64,000 nt of DNA from Bryoerythrophyllum caledonicum. Lineage: Eukaryota > Streptophyta > Bryopsida > Pottiales > Pottiaceae. The DNA is taken from the NCBI GenBank assembly GCA_963971425.1, contig OZ020526.1:4801976-4865975 (forward strand), read 5' to 3'. A program made the position numbers and the translations under genes. Under the pieces are notes generated by a model. The model did no database searches. It was not told where the DNA came from and saw only the letters and a program-made list of their open reading frames with translations. Below are positions 33,668 through 45,750 of the stretch, piece by piece; the first letter of the stretch is position 1; the number at the start of each line of letters is the position of its first letter.

Positions 33668-35698
33668 TCAATACATCCTCTTTCGGCAGAATCTGGCGCC
33701 GCAATGGCAGTCCTTGGCGACCGTGTTCCCGTGGACGTCGCGGACGGAGTCCAGCTCGTAGCCGTAGTCGTACGAGATTTCGGTGTGGGCGGCGATGTCC
33801 TCGCCGGCGAACAGGACGATGTGGCCGCGGTTGAGGTCGGCGTGGTCGTGCAGCACGCCCTGCACGAACAGGTTGGGCTTGCAGCTGTGGTTGATGAAGC
33901 GGGCGACGTTGCCCTTGAGGCGGCAGTCGATCACGTAGTGCACCGGCTTGGGATCAGAAGCCCCGGCTTGATGATCGGCACCCACGGCTTTGGAGTTGGC
34001 GTTCCATGGCTTGTTGCGGGCCCTGGCGTTGGAGCGGAAGTCGAGGTTGAAGAGGTACTCGTCGTTGTCGCGCTCCGCCGCCACGGTGGCCGTGAGCAGC
34101 TCGCCCGTGAGCTCGCACACGAAGCTGCCGCTGGGGATGGCGTCCAGCGTGCGCACGCCCCACCCCTTGGACGCAGTGCGGAACACCTCCAGGCGCCACC
34201 GGAGGCCCCGCTGGCTCACCCGGTTCCGGCATGCCACCTCGCTGCAGTTGCACAAGGGCCCGCACTCATACACAATGTTCCGGACCCGGATGAGGTGCCC
34301 ATCTTCGTTGTAAGCGCCCACGCCGCCGCTGTTGCGCTTGACGCACGAACACACCCCGTCCTCGCACGTGTAGTAGACGCACTCGCACCGGCTCGCCTGC
34401 GCCCGGACCACAGGGAGCGGCGACTGGAATGCCGGGCACACGACCGTGGTGGTGTACTGGAACTTATCCGGAGCATTCTCGTCCACTGCATTCACGACGC
34501 GCACCGGGGTCTGCTCCATGCCACACGAGATGTCGGGCGTCAGCAAGATGCCGGGCGCTGCAGGCTTGGGCGGAAGTTTATGACCGTTGAGAGCGATGTC
34601 TAGACCCAGTTGGTTGCCCTCGCGCTCCAGGAAGAACTTGTACACGGAGTGCCCATGCGCGCCTGTGTCCAAGAAGTACTTGGTCACCTTGTACAGGCCG
34701 TAATACGTGAACCTCTGGCCGGTGTCGCTGTCGGCGTCCTTCTCACGCCTGATCACGCGCACGGGGAGGTTCAAGCCGCACGAGTTCATTAGAGCCAGGT
34801 TTCCGGTCTCGGCTCTCGACTGCTTCTGCTTCCCACCCTGCCCGATGAACAGGAGCTTGTCGCCGTTGATCCGGTCGTTCTCGGCGATGAGGATGCTGAG
34901 CACCACGCTCTGGTTCTTGTACTTGGTCCTGGCCGCCTCTGACGTCGAAGAGAGATGGCATATGTTGCCCCGGAGATGCTTGTGCAAGCCTATCAGGAGG
35001 AGCTCGTAAGTGTACGAGTACCAGTCGCCCACTATCACGCCGGGGACATGACCCACTTCGTTGAAGTCGTTGTAGCACTTGGCGTCCATCATCTTGGCGC
35101 CCGCCTGCACCGCGAACCTGGACTTGTTCGAAGCATTGGGATCCCAGTGGTCCTGCTGCGTCTTCCGCCGAAGCTCCGCGAACTTGGTCAGGATGCCTAG
35201 AATGAACTCCCTCGCACGCTCCTCGTCGCTGTCAGACGCTTCGGCAATCATGCTCTTCACCACTGCGCTTGTAATCATCAAATCTTCCTGCTGCTGCTGG
35301 GCATCGGAGGTGGTAGCCAGATTCACTTCGCTACTTGTTGTGAAGACTTCTTTGTACTCGCTCACTTCTTTGCAACCATGATCCACTTCAGCAGCTCCAT
35401 GCTCCGCCGGTCCGTTTCCCTGCACCCACTTGTGGGTCTGGGTCCTCCCGGATATCGACTGCCTTCGGTACTCAATTGTCATACTGTTCAAATCCCTCGA
35501 TTACTGCTAAATCTACCAAGGAGTCACCTGCACCGTTCGCCAACTCATGGGCATGAGAAGAGGGAGGGGAAATGTTCACAGCAGCGGAATTGAACCCAGT
35601 TTACGTCGATCATGTCCATTACGAAGAATGTTATACCTGTAGGATAGACATCTAGCGCTTGCATCACATATCCTTGCTGCTTTCACAACGAGCTCCAT
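33668..35698 (-). CDS. SUVH: SUVH-type SRA/SET histone H3K9 methyltransferase
   Basis: A plant SU(VAR)3-9 homologue that deposits H3K9 methylation in the nucleus and reads methylated DNA through its SRA domain. The large exon 35483-33668 carries everything recognisable. An upstream exon 35698-35637 starts with an ATG in a strong context (GCCATGG) and joins in frame, giving about 625 residues. Without it, the first ATG is at 35482 (604 residues). In the longer numbering: SRA about 163-313 (VPGVIVGDWYSY, IGLHKHLRG, GQGG, NLPVRVIR, YYGLYKVTKY); pre-SET about 387-443 with all nine zinc cysteines; SET about 452-598 with GWGVRTLDAIPSGSFVCE, RFINHSCKPN and ISYDYGYELD; post-SET CHCGARFC near the end. 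All catalytic signatures are present, unlike SUVH2/9-type proteins that lack the post-SET. The coding exon is GC-rich and lies amid transposons, the usual targets of this pathway. Confidence 0.93.
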
Positions 35699-35723
35699 GG
35701 CTCTATTCTCATCAGCACCGTGG

Positions 35724-37030
35724 CCTACAAAACACGCCGAGAATCAGAAAAGAGAGGAATCGACTAAGAACTAACGAACATTAGGTTAAGACGAAGCAGA
35801 AACTGTTTCTATGCATGCTGAGAATAATGGCTGAGATCAAGGAGGTTATGCTTGAGGAGAAGAGGATGTGAGCGTAATTTAAAGTGCAGTTCTTTCACAT
35901 GATCGTCACGCATGTCAGATTTTTGTGACGTGGGCACATTTTAGCAGCTCAGAAATAAACCCATTCTTTACAAAACAGCATTGAAAGATGCCCTCCAATT
36001 ATTGGCTAGGACCTAAATAACAAAAGCAGCTCACTTTGTGAATATATAAATAACAAACATACTCTCGACCTACTATTATATATCTGATTCAGAGAAGAAA
36101 AAAAAAACTAAAAAAATTGAGCTTCTCTGAAGCTAAACAAAAAACTAAGGAGTACCTCTTATTCTTCCTTAGATGTTCTTAGAAAAGCAGGATCTGAAGC
36201 TAAAGATAACAGGAATGATGGCACTGGAGTTCCTACTCTACTAGTATACATTGAATAACCCTCACCTGGGCGTCCTCGATCACTTCATCCTCGATCATTT
36301 CATTTCCTGCATCAAGAAACAGAAAAGGTCAACAAGATCCCAATTCAAGTCGGTTGCCGGAATAAAGTACTTGCTGCTTTTAGAATCAAACTGTACAACA
36401 TAAACCCTAAGAAATCAGAGGCTTGGTGAATCAAAGGCTAGCCAACTCGTCGACAAAACCCTACCCGAAAGAATCAACAAGATTCGAGACCTGGAACAAA
36501 ACCAGACTTCCCATTTGTCGGCATCATCGGGGACAATAAACTCAGCAACCCAATGCGAGCTGGTCCTCTACTGGTCAACCACACATGAGCCACGAACTCA
36601 CTCCAGTTCCCACCACCATCACCGACACCATGCTCGGTCAACGCACTTGCACCGTGAACAAACACTCACACTCTCACGCAACTCCCAACACTCCTTACAC
36701 GCAATTCCTGCTAAATCCTAGCTAAATTCAGTCCAAAACCAGAAAAAAAAACCCCGCACCACAACTGAAAAATCCAATTCCAAACTCCACTAGCAAAACA
36801 ACCACCACCAGTCGCAATTTCCAAACCCACACAAAGAATATCACAGCTCCACCTCCACAACAACAAGCCACATTGTCAAGAAAACCGCAACTCATCCTCA
36901 GAAATCTAGCTGGAAACAATCTCCCACGCTCCTCCCATCTCACAATCCACTCCTCCAAAAGCCCAAATCAAGCTAGAAGAATTCTCAGAGAGAGAGAGAC
37001 AGAGCTTGCACAATCACATGTCACTCCAGA
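35724..37030 (-). promoter_or_regulatory. Probable 5' UTR exons and promoter of SUVH
   Basis: On the minus strand a short candidate exon 36308-36267 sits between a TTTCTTGATGCAG acceptor and a CAG|GTGAGG donor. It contains an ATG followed by only 11 codons before splicing, so it may be a leader exon with a short upstream frame. Further up, 36990-36730 is GT-rich, and a CTCTGTCTCTCTCTCTCT tract at about 36985-37003 could mark a pyrimidine-rich initiator. These assignments are inference. Confidence 0.4.
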
Positions 37031-37220
37031 GACGATGAATGAGCTTGGTTTACCGCTTGAGGATCCCATGAAGTAGTAGCACCATAATGTCTGAGAATCC
37101 GGCGCATTAGCCTTGACTTGGCACACAAGAGAGAACCCACAATGAAGGAGGCGGTGCGAAGGTGGTGCATTTGGTTGGGAGGTGAGCTAGCGCCTCCCTT
37201 GTTAATAATTGCTTCTACCA

Positions 37221-37771
37221 TGGATTGTCTTTGATGATTCTCATCCATGTTGATGGATGAAGTCTTTGCCTTGGCATTGATGGGTGGGTGGAGGGTTGTT
37301 CTCTTGGATGTCCTCTTTGCTCCCATGTTTCTCATGTGACCTTGGATTTTTATCGTTTCTACTTTCATGCTTAACGTTCTTACTTTTTACATTCATGGCT
37401 TTGTGGATTGTCTTTGATGATTCTCATCCATGTTGATGGATGAAGTTTTTGCCTTTGCATTGATGGGTGGGTGGAGGGTTGTTCTCTTGGATGTCCTCTT
37501 TGCTCCCATATTTCTCATGTGACCTTGGATTTTTATCATTTCTACTTTCATGCTTAACGTTCTTACTTTTTAACATTCATGGTTTCATGGATTGTCTTTG
37601 ATGATTCTCATCCATGTTGATGGATGAAGTCTTTGTCTTGGCATTGATGGGTGGGTGGAGGGTTGTTCTCTTGGATGTCCTCCTTACTCCCATGTTTCTC
37701 ATGTGACCTTGGATTTTTATCATTTCTACCTTCATGCTTAACGTTCTTACTTTTTACATTCATGGCTTAGT
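37221..37771 (+). repeat. 183-bp tandem repeat, three copies
   Basis: Units start with TGGATTGTCTTTGATGATTC at 37221, 37404 and 37588, so the period is 183-184 bp, with very few differences between units. A diverged single unit lies at about 38995-39180. The near-identity suggests recent amplification, while the single copy is older. Confidence 0.85.
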
Positions 37772-39840
37772 GGGGTGGTTGGGAATTTTTTTGGTTTTTT
37801 TTTAGGTTGATTTCTTTGTTAGTGATGTTTGTTGTGGACGGACGGTTGTTGTGTATAGGATTGTTACGGTTTGCTTTGTTGCACTTAGAAGATGCCCTTT
37901 TGGCTTCTTGTCGGACCTTTCATACCTTCTGTATAATATTTTGTTGAGTTTTTGTAGATTTCATATATTGTCATATCAAAACATATTTTTACCTTATTAA
38001 ATGATAATGTAAAAGAAATTCAATTTGTTGTTTTGATAAATTTAAGTGATTATCTTCTTATTAACGATATATAACCATTTGTTTGCCCCAAGATGGATGG
38101 TTGTTGTTTATGAAAATGTTGCAATTTTCTTTTTTGTGGTTGGAAGGTGACCTTTCATAGAGTTATTGACTTCCTCTACAACCTTTTATATCTTGGACTT
38201 CTTCTACAACCTTTTATGTTTTTGACCTATTATGCAACTGTAGTATAATTTTGGCGGGATGTTTCTGGCCCTTTGCCATGATTATGATATTTTTCTTTTT
38301 CTCTATGGAAGTTCTTTTTTAAGCAATGTAAGAGCCGTGGAAGATTGATAAATTTTTTAGGTTATCTTCTTCGCTAATGATATCAAAGGATGGTTGTTGT
38401 TTGTAAAGTTGTGGTTTCCTTCCATGCACTTTAAATGCGACCTTTCATCTAGTTTTGACTTTTTATAAAACCTTTTAACGTAATGTGACCTTTTGTGAAA
38501 TGTCTATGGAGTTTGGTGGATTTCATTTTTCATCATACTTAATGGTTTCCTAAAAAAAGTGGCCATACTTTAAAATGTTTTATCAATTGTATCTACTGCT
38601 ACTATTGAGGCTTTTTAATAGTAATAATGATGAACAAATGCATGGGCGTGAACTTGTCAAATTGATCAAAATAGATAGATTGAGGTACTAATTGCGTTTG
38701 GACCACTTTGACCTTTCAAAGTCCAAACTATTCAAATCCCAACTAAAACTGTTGAACAATTTTGTTTATTGAAGATTATTTTCTATTCAAACTTCAGAAT
38801 GTGAGATCCAACATTTGTTTTTTAGTTAGAATATTGATAAATATTTTTAATTATCACTTAAACTACCTTAGATTTACAGATATTGAGTGCATTGATGGTT
38901 GCCTTTCAATGAATTATTGTTGCTTTCACTGTCGTGCATGTGGTAGTTGGAAGGTTGTCTTTTTTGACGGCTTCACATTCAATGCTTGTAACTTCTACAT
39001 TGATGGATAGATGGTCTTCATCCATGTGGATGGATGGATTTTTTGTCTTTTGCTTTGATTGGTGTGTATATGTTGGAGGGTTGTTGTCTTGGATGTCCAT
39101 CTTACTCCCATGTTTTTCTTGTGACTTTGGATTATAACCATGTTACTTGATGCTTGACATAATTACTTTGACTCATCTATCACTTCATCGGCTACATCGA
39201 GATTTTTTTAAATGATTTCTCTACAATTTTATTACCTTGGTTCTTTTGGTTAATTTCTTTGTTAGTGTTGTTTATTTACTTTGTTGTGTATGGGCGATTG
39301 CTGTTTATAGGATTGTTATGGTTTTCTTTGTTGTTGGAGTTGAAAAATGTCCTTTTGGCTCATTCTATGGCCTTTCATACCTCTTGTATGATAGTTTGTT
39401 AAGTTTTTGTTGATTTCATCTATCAACAATTTGTCATTATAGATATTGACCTTAATCAATGTCTAAGACTTTTTGTTGTTGTTGTGAAATAAATCAATTA
39501 TGTTGTTTTGATAAATTATTAAGAATTTCTTCTTCTTTATGATATGAACCATCAATGTTTGCCTCAAAATAGATGGTTGTTGTTTATGGAATTTTTGCAA
39601 CTTTCTTTGTTGTGGTTAAAAGGTGGCCTTTCATTAAATGCTCTATCCCTTGTGTATCCTTTATTTTTGTGAGCTTCATGTAACGTTTGGTGGTTTTTGT
39701 AACTTTGATTTATTGTCATATTTGGTGTTTGTCCATATAAAATTTTGTTTTATTTTATATCTATTGCTTTAAAATATTTATGTAAATTTAATTTTTCTAT
39801 ATTTTGGCATTTAAAGGAACTTTAAGCACCATGTAGTTTT
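37772..39840 (+). repeat. AT-rich block with internal duplications
   Basis: The stretch 37800-37975 (TTGTGTATAGGATTGTTACGG onward) resembles 39240-39440. The stretch 38153-38240 (CTTCCTCTACAACCTTTTAT) resembles 40320-40400. The stretch 38640-39000 resembles 42030-42410 (AACTTGTCAAATTGAT; GGAAGGTTGTCTTTTTTGAC). No gene is visible. It looks like a degraded, repeatedly duplicated transposon or satellite-like unit. Confidence 0.5.
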
Positions 39841-39853
39841 GAAGTATTTCTAA

Positions 39854-40190
39854 TCTATATCTATAAAAGAATACACGATGAAGGACGATCCTTTTGGATG
39901 AACACGTCGATGAAAATGGAGCGTCAAATGAATGAACACTACAAAACAGATCCACAATTTCATTGCATATGCCCTTTGGAGGAATCCATTGAATGTGCCC
40001 TTTGGAGGAATCCATTGAATGTGCCCTTTGAAGGAATCCTTTGAATGTACCTTTTAGAGGAATCCTTTGAATGTGTCCTTTCATTAGGATTTAGATTTGA
40101 TCTAATCCAAAATTTAAAGTTTTTATCTACATACATTTGTTTAACTCAAGATTGCCCATGGCCCGTCGGTTAGAACGGGGGTTCCACTAG
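39854..40190 (+). mobile_element. Small non-autonomous Helitron 1
   Basis: The 5' end TCTATATCTATAAAAG follows an A. The 3' end is CCACTAG followed by a T, preceded by the hairpin CCCGT...ACGGG (40162-40179) 11 bp before the CTAG end. This is the Helitron signature of 5' TC, 3' hairpin plus CTRR, and insertion between A and T. It is 337 bp long, non-coding, and contains four tandem 26-bp units. Confidence 0.7.
39971..40074 (+). repeat. 26-bp tandem repeat inside Helitron 1
   Basis: Four exact-length 26-bp units of the GCCCTTTGGAGGAATCCATT type start at 39971, 39997, 40023 and 40049. Related but disordered units occur at 40925-41025 (in Helitron 2) and 41520-41640. Confidence 0.85.
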
Positions 40191-40833
40191 TCTATTGATA
40201 GTATCTTTCAAGATAATGATACATATCTACTTATTTGGCCATTTGTATATGGGTGAATGTTGATTGAGAGGTTGTTGTGGTTTTCATTATTGCACTTTTT
40301 AGTTGTGCTTGGAAGGTAACCTTTCATAGAATTTGAAACTTCCTCTACAACCTTTTCTATTTTGGACTTCTTCTACAACCATTTATGTTTTTGACCTAAT
40401 ATGCAACTTTTGAATGATTTTAGCAACTCTCATCTTGAGTGTCATTGATAGTTGTCATTATGGCTCGTTTGTACTGGATGTCTATGGCTTTTTGCCATGA
40501 TTGTAATTTTTTTAATACAAGTTGGTTTTTGAGTAATTTGAGACCCTAGTAATTTGTTTAATTAAGGTTTGAGATTATCTTTTTCCTTAATGATATCAAT
40601 GGTTGGTTATTGTTTGTGAAGTTGTGGTTTCTTTTCATGCACTTGAAATGTGACCTTACATCTACCATCCGAGTGGTCACTTAGCTACCGAAGTAATCAT
40701 TTTTCCTTTTTGCAATGGTTCAAACACAATGGATATCACCTAGGCATTACATGGGAATGACTAGTCATATCTCTTGAAGTTTCCACATCATTCACCGTTG
40801 TGATCATTCACCGTTGTGAATTCATTTTCCATA
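40191..40833. other. Spacer between the two Helitrons
   Basis: Contains a second copy of the CTTCCTCTACAACC...TTTTTGACC block (40320-40400) related to 38153-38240. No gene. Confidence 0.4.
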
Positions 40834-41442
40834 TCTATAACAAAAAACAATCTATCTAGAACATCCGCTAGTTCCGCAACAAACAACTTTCATTGGCCGG
40901 TTCTTGGCACATTTCGGGATGACAAAGCCTTTTGAAGGAATCACTTCGTTCTTTGGATGTGCCCTTTGAAAGGATCCTCCATATGTGTCCTTTGGAGGAA
41001 TCCTTTGAATGTGCGTTTTCATTAGAATTTGCATATGATATTAATTTATTTTTTAAAAATACTACTATCCACCAAATATAAAAAATAAGTGCTACACATA
41101 CAATTCAAGAATAATGATTGCTAAATATAAAATTTATTTGGATGAAAGTACGGGGTATATGAAGTAAGTATGGAGTATCTAAAGTAAATAATGGATATAT
41201 AGTAAATGATAAAAACACCCATGAGCTTCTCCACAATTTGTATACATCAAATGGATTATATAATGGCAGGAGATTAATTGTACGTTGGTACCATGGATTA
41301 TTTTGATTACGGAGAGCCTTTGGCATTTTTTCTCAGTACGCTGCAGACAGTTCCTTATCCAAAATTTAAAGTTTTCATCTACTTACATTTGCTTAACTAA
41401 AGATTGCTCTTGGCCCGTCGGTTATGACAAGAGTTTCACTAG
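40834..41442 (+). mobile_element. Small non-autonomous Helitron 2
   Basis: The 5' TCTATAACAAAAAACA follows an A. The 3' end is GGCCCGTCGGTTATGAC, then TTTCACTAG followed by T. The terminal 110 bp match Helitron 1 (CCAAAATTTAAAGTTTTxATC onward). The hairpin is partly eroded. It is 609 bp long, and the interior includes 26-bp-type units and non-shared DNA. Confidence 0.6.
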
Positions 41443-42994
41443 TTTATTATAATAAAAAATGGTCCAATACACGTTAGGTGGAGTACCTAGGTGAAACTTA
41501 GAAAGATATCCTTTGCATTAAAGCCTTTTGGAGGAATTACTTTGGCCTTTGGATGTGTTATTTGAATCAAATCTACCGTTTGAAGAAATTCTTTGTATGT
41601 GCCCTTCAGAGGAGTCCTTTGGATCTATCCTTTGATTAAGAATTTGGCTCATAGTAGAAAACGTATTGAATTTGAACATACTACTATGTACCAAAAATAG
41701 AGAAGTAAGTGCTACACATAGAATTCTTAAAATCATGATTTTTTCTTACATGTCAATTTAGAAAAATGTATATAGCCTATCATGACATATTAAATTTATT
41801 TGAATAAAACTATATAGTATACTACTCCAGGTATATAAAGTAAATGATGCATATCTAAAGTAAATAACGAGTATACAAAGTACCATATGCAATGGTCAAT
41901 TTTGTACATTATCAATTTGAAATGGAGAATGTCCAAATTTTTTAGAAATTTCAAGAGATTTGTCTAAGTGATTTCCATGCATTATCAGGGTGATATATGT
42001 GTAATTTTACACATATAACACATGCAAGGGCACAAACTTGTCAAATTGATTAAAAACGATAGCTTGAGGTACTACTTCCATTGGACCACTTTGATCTTTT
42101 GAAGTCCAAACAATTTAAATCCCAATTTAAATGGTTGTATTGTTTTTTTTTTGTTGGAAACTATATTCTATGAAAATTTTCAAATGTGGGATCTAACATT
42201 TGTATTTTTTATAAGAATCTCTATTAATTTTTATAATTATTACTTGAACTACCTTAGATTTATAGATATTGATGATATGCATTATATTGCATTGATGGTC
42301 GCCTTCTAAGTTTTGATGAATTGTTGTTGCTTTCATTGTGATGCACGTGGTGGTTGGAAGGTTGTCTTTTTTGACGGCTTCACATTCAATGCTTGTAGCT
42401 TTCATTTTCACCATATTTTATCTTGTCATATTTTTTTTAGATAAATTTGATGTTTGTCAGATTTTTCTATACCATACTTAATGCTTATGATTTTATTCTC
42501 ATTTTTATTTTTAACAATTTATTCATGAATAACATTTCCCTAATATGTTGGTTTATTATTTTTTGATTTTAATTTAAATTAAATTAAAAAAATATCCAAA
42601 ATGTGATTTTATTTCTATTGAACAATTAGTGAAATGTAACTAAGAATTATAATAAGGAAATTAAAAAATAATCCCAAAAAAGACAAAAATCTTGATAATA
42701 GAAAAATAACAATTAGGAAATAATTTAGAACTAAAAAATTTGTTGCTACTTTGTACTTTAAAAGAAAGTGAATAGACTCTCCAGTCAATTAAAGGTAAGC
42801 TTATCCTAGGGGGAAACAAATTTTCACTACTTGTGATTTTTGTTTTCGTTATACTTGATGTTTGTTCTTTCATTTTTACTATACTTGAAGTTCATGAATT
42901 TAGTTTTATTATAAAATTTTATGAGTTTATCACAAAATTAAATAACTTATGAAGTAAATCTTTAATGTTAATGATATGTATCTACTTATCCTTT
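41443..42994. repeat. AT-rich duplicated block
   Basis: 41520-41640 has further 26-bp-type units. 41908-41990 resembles 7583-7660. 42030-42410 duplicates 38640-39000 at an offset of about 3.4 kb. The remainder is very AT-rich and uninformative. Confidence 0.45.
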
Positions 42995-43759
42995 CAAGAC
43001 TCAAGAGCAATTACCCCACCTATAAACATCCCCCTACTAAATATACATTCAACCAAATGCAACCCTGAAAAAAGGCATTCTCACATCAAACAATACAATC
43101 AAAATCAATGAAGACCTGACACATACATATGAAGACAATGGGAGATACCTAATCACTATTCCCGTCACTAAACTCTAATGGTTATGGAACCAATACCGTA
43201 ACAAAATACATTCCTAGCTTTGATATACCAACACAACACAAACCTATCTCATAACACCACCCCTCTCTCCACATATCAAAACCATACCTCCTTAAAAATT
43301 GACCCCACATATAGTTACTATACAGATGGCTCCTTCAAAGAACCAATAGAAGCCAGTTTGGGTCATTGGCATAAAAAAAAAGCTGGATATGGTATGTACA
43401 ACTCATCCAAAGAAATAAAAATATCCAAAAGACTACATCAACTTCAAAATATCCTCATAGCGGAAATGATGGCCCTCCATAAAACCCTCCAAATTATCAC
43501 CACACTATATGCTAACAAACCCGCACACATCTTTACAAATTGTATAAATGTACTATATCTATTAAACACACAAATAACACACCCTACCTTACACAATAAT
43601 CACCCCGACCAAGCCATACTAACATCCATGGTTCAAATGCTACAAAATTGCACACAAATCACAACCCTCCATAAAGTTAGAGCACATGTCAACATAGAAG
43701 GAAACGAGCAAGTGGACAAACTAGCCAAAGAGGGACTAGATAAATTCCATAGAAAGGTC
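42995..43759 (+). pseudogene. LINE fragment with RNase H domain (left half of split copy)
   Basis: Homologous to the long LINE from about 61858 (CAAGACTCAAGA, CCACCTATAA, CTCTAATGGTTATGGAACCA against CTCCAATGGCTATGGAATCA). It then diverges into an RNase H domain absent from that copy: YYTDGSF (first Asp), AEMMAL (Glu), IFTNCINVLYLL, and VRAHVNIEGNEQVDKLAKEG (His and last Asp), within 43301-43738. The second catalytic Asp, expected in the TDS/TDC position, is Asn here, so the enzyme would be inactive. The front part has stops. The frame runs into an insertion at 43760 and resumes in the same phase at 45757. Confidence 0.75.
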
Positions 43760-45750
43760 TATGAGCCCCAAAAACAGCTCACAGTGGCAATTGGGACAAA
43801 AAGTCAATTCTTAACAATAAAAAATAGTAATTTAAGCAAGATGTTAAGTCTAAACCACTTTTTATGGATAAATTGGCCAAGTAGCCTTTTAAATTGTTAT
43901 TTTCCAATTTAGAAGTAGTATTTTTTCAATTTAGAATTTTATGTAGTTAACCAAAAAATAAAAACGTTAAAAAGGAGGGGCCCTATAATTAAAAGAACCA
44001 CTCTCAACCCATGTGTTTTAAACACAAGGAAAAGGGTTGAGTGAAAAGAAAAGGAAAAAATATAAAAGAAGGGAAGCCTTTAGAATTAAGTAAAATAAAA
44101 ATGGTTAAAAAAAAATGGAAGAGCTTGAAGTAAAAGCCATGGGCAACCACCATTTAATTAGTTAAAGTAGGCACATGTAAATGGTGCATGCAAATTAGGG
44201 AAAATTAGGTAGAGTTTAAACAATTACAATTGGAAAAGTGGCCTCAATTATTTGAAGCCCATGTGCTTGTCTTGTGGCAAAAGCTTAATTTAATGTGAGG
44301 TTAGCCGTTGAATTTTGGAAGCACCTCCTTAGCTATGGCTAAAAGGGGGTAAGGGGGAAATTAGAATTAGGTTAGGCTTAAAGGCGGCTATGGAGGCGCC
44401 CAACGAGGGGAACAAAGCTCTCAGGGAGCTGGCTGCGAGGGGGACACTCTCTCTCTGGAGGAACAAGGGGGAAGAGCCCGGAAGGAGTGTCTGCAAGCTG
44501 GGGAGTCCTACCGACGCAGAAAAGAGAGTTGTGTGTAGAGAGGGTAGGAGAGGGGAAGGACCCCGAGAGAAGAGAGCGGAAGCCCGGTTCGAATCAGTTG
44601 TGCGGCTGCGGCTGCCGGAGAATCGAGGTTGTGGAAGCACGGAACGGAGTGAAGCTGCAATCGAGTAGCAAATCTCTGAGGCGCGCAATTAGAAGGCTCT
44701 CGGTGTGGAAGGAGCGATGGCGGTGGCTGATTTGCGTTAAGGAGCCGTGAAGGCGAGGAGCGCCGAGAAAGCACTGAGGAGCCGTGAAGGCGAGGAGCGC
44801 CAAGAGAGTGCTCAGGAGCCGTGAAGGCAAGGAGCACGGAGAGAGCGCTGAGGAGTCGTGAAGACGAGGAGCACTGAGAGAGCGCTGAGGAGAGTTGAAC
44901 CGCGAGCAAAAGTGGGCGACCAGGCTGAGAGATTAGCTGCGAGGTTACTTGGCTTCCAATCAGGGAGCTTCCCCTCTCCCAATCTTATCGAACTCTCGTC
45001 TTGATCAATGCTAAAGTTGCGTTGTAAATCCTTGCATGTATTAGTGGTAAAAGATTTCCGGTCTTAACTTCCGTGCGGAAGCGCTGCCAATTTTTTTGCA
45101 AAAAATTAGGTTTCCCTTGAATCTAGGCATGAATCTTGCCATTGCATGATAACTGACCACTTAGTAACTAGCTCATGAATGGTTGGATGAGTGCATGTGG
45201 ATGTGCCTGGACGGTTGTGAATGTGTGTTGCGTGGCTGGATCACTACTGTCCGTCTGTATGTTGAAATTACCAAGGTCCAATGAATGTTTTGAGAGTCCT
45301 TTTGTTAAGAACACGAATTTGATAATGAACTTCTAATCACTGTAGGAGGAAAAAAATTGGAATTTGGGGTCCTAAGTCAAAAGATATGAGCTATTGAAGT
45401 TGGGCCATGAGGCAAGTGCAGAATTCAGTTCTAATCAGCCAAGCTTAATCAAAGATTCAAGGAGAGAGAGATTAAAAAGGAATTAAAAAAAACATAAAAG
45501 AAAATAAAAATAAAAATATAAGAGTAAGTTAAAGAAAAAAAAAGATAAAGAAAAGAAGAGAAGGAAGGCTACAAGAACGATAAAAAGAAAAAGGGAATAG
45601 TCCTAAGCAAAACAATCAAGTACCTAAAGACCCTCGTGATTCTTCTATGTATACATTTTTGAGCATTGATTGTGCAAGGGTTGAATCCTTAAAGTTAGGG
45701 CCTTGTGTTCAAATTGAATCTCCTATTTGGGGGAAGTTTATTTTGCTCAC
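43760..45750. mobile_element. 1,991-bp insertion splitting the LINE copy
   Basis: Flanked by AAGGTC on both sides (43754-43759 and 45751-45756). Removing it restores one reading frame of the LINE (KFHRKV continuing to KHPNEHAHG). The ends are TATGAGCCCC and TTTTGCTCAC; TGAGC/GCTCA near the ends is a very short imperfect inverted repeat. Inside are a TATA-like TATAAAAG at 44061, a GC-rich leader-like stretch (44390-44900) with a 37-bp tandem repeat, and an A-rich tract at 45480-45600. No transposase or polymerase frame is convincing, so the class is unknown (possible solo LTR or other non-autonomous element). Confidence 0.65.
44741..44888 (+). repeat. 37-bp tandem repeat, four copies
   Basis: Units start GGAGCCGTGAAGGCGAGGAG at 44741, 44778, 44815 and 44852, each exactly 37 bp, with a few substitutions. 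They lie in the GC-rich part of the insertion. Confidence 0.9.

Noticed and set aside
33662-34603. 313-codon plus-strand frame opposite SUVH
   Set aside because: It mirrors the GC-rich SUVH SET exon, and no domain or codon logic supports it.
37221-37771. CRISPR-like array
   Set aside because: Units are directly abutting 183-bp tandem repeats without unique spacers, in a plant nuclear context.
43220-43912. Stand-alone RNase H gene
   Set aside because: Flanks on both sides match the LINE, one catalytic Asp is missing, and the C-terminal 50 codons are read from the inserted element.
44329-44909. Several overlapping frames on both strands in the GC-rich part of the 1,991-bp insertion
   Set aside because: They arise from a 37-bp tandem repeat and GC-rich leader-like DNA. 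The proteins are low-complexity Ser/Leu or Glu/Arg runs.
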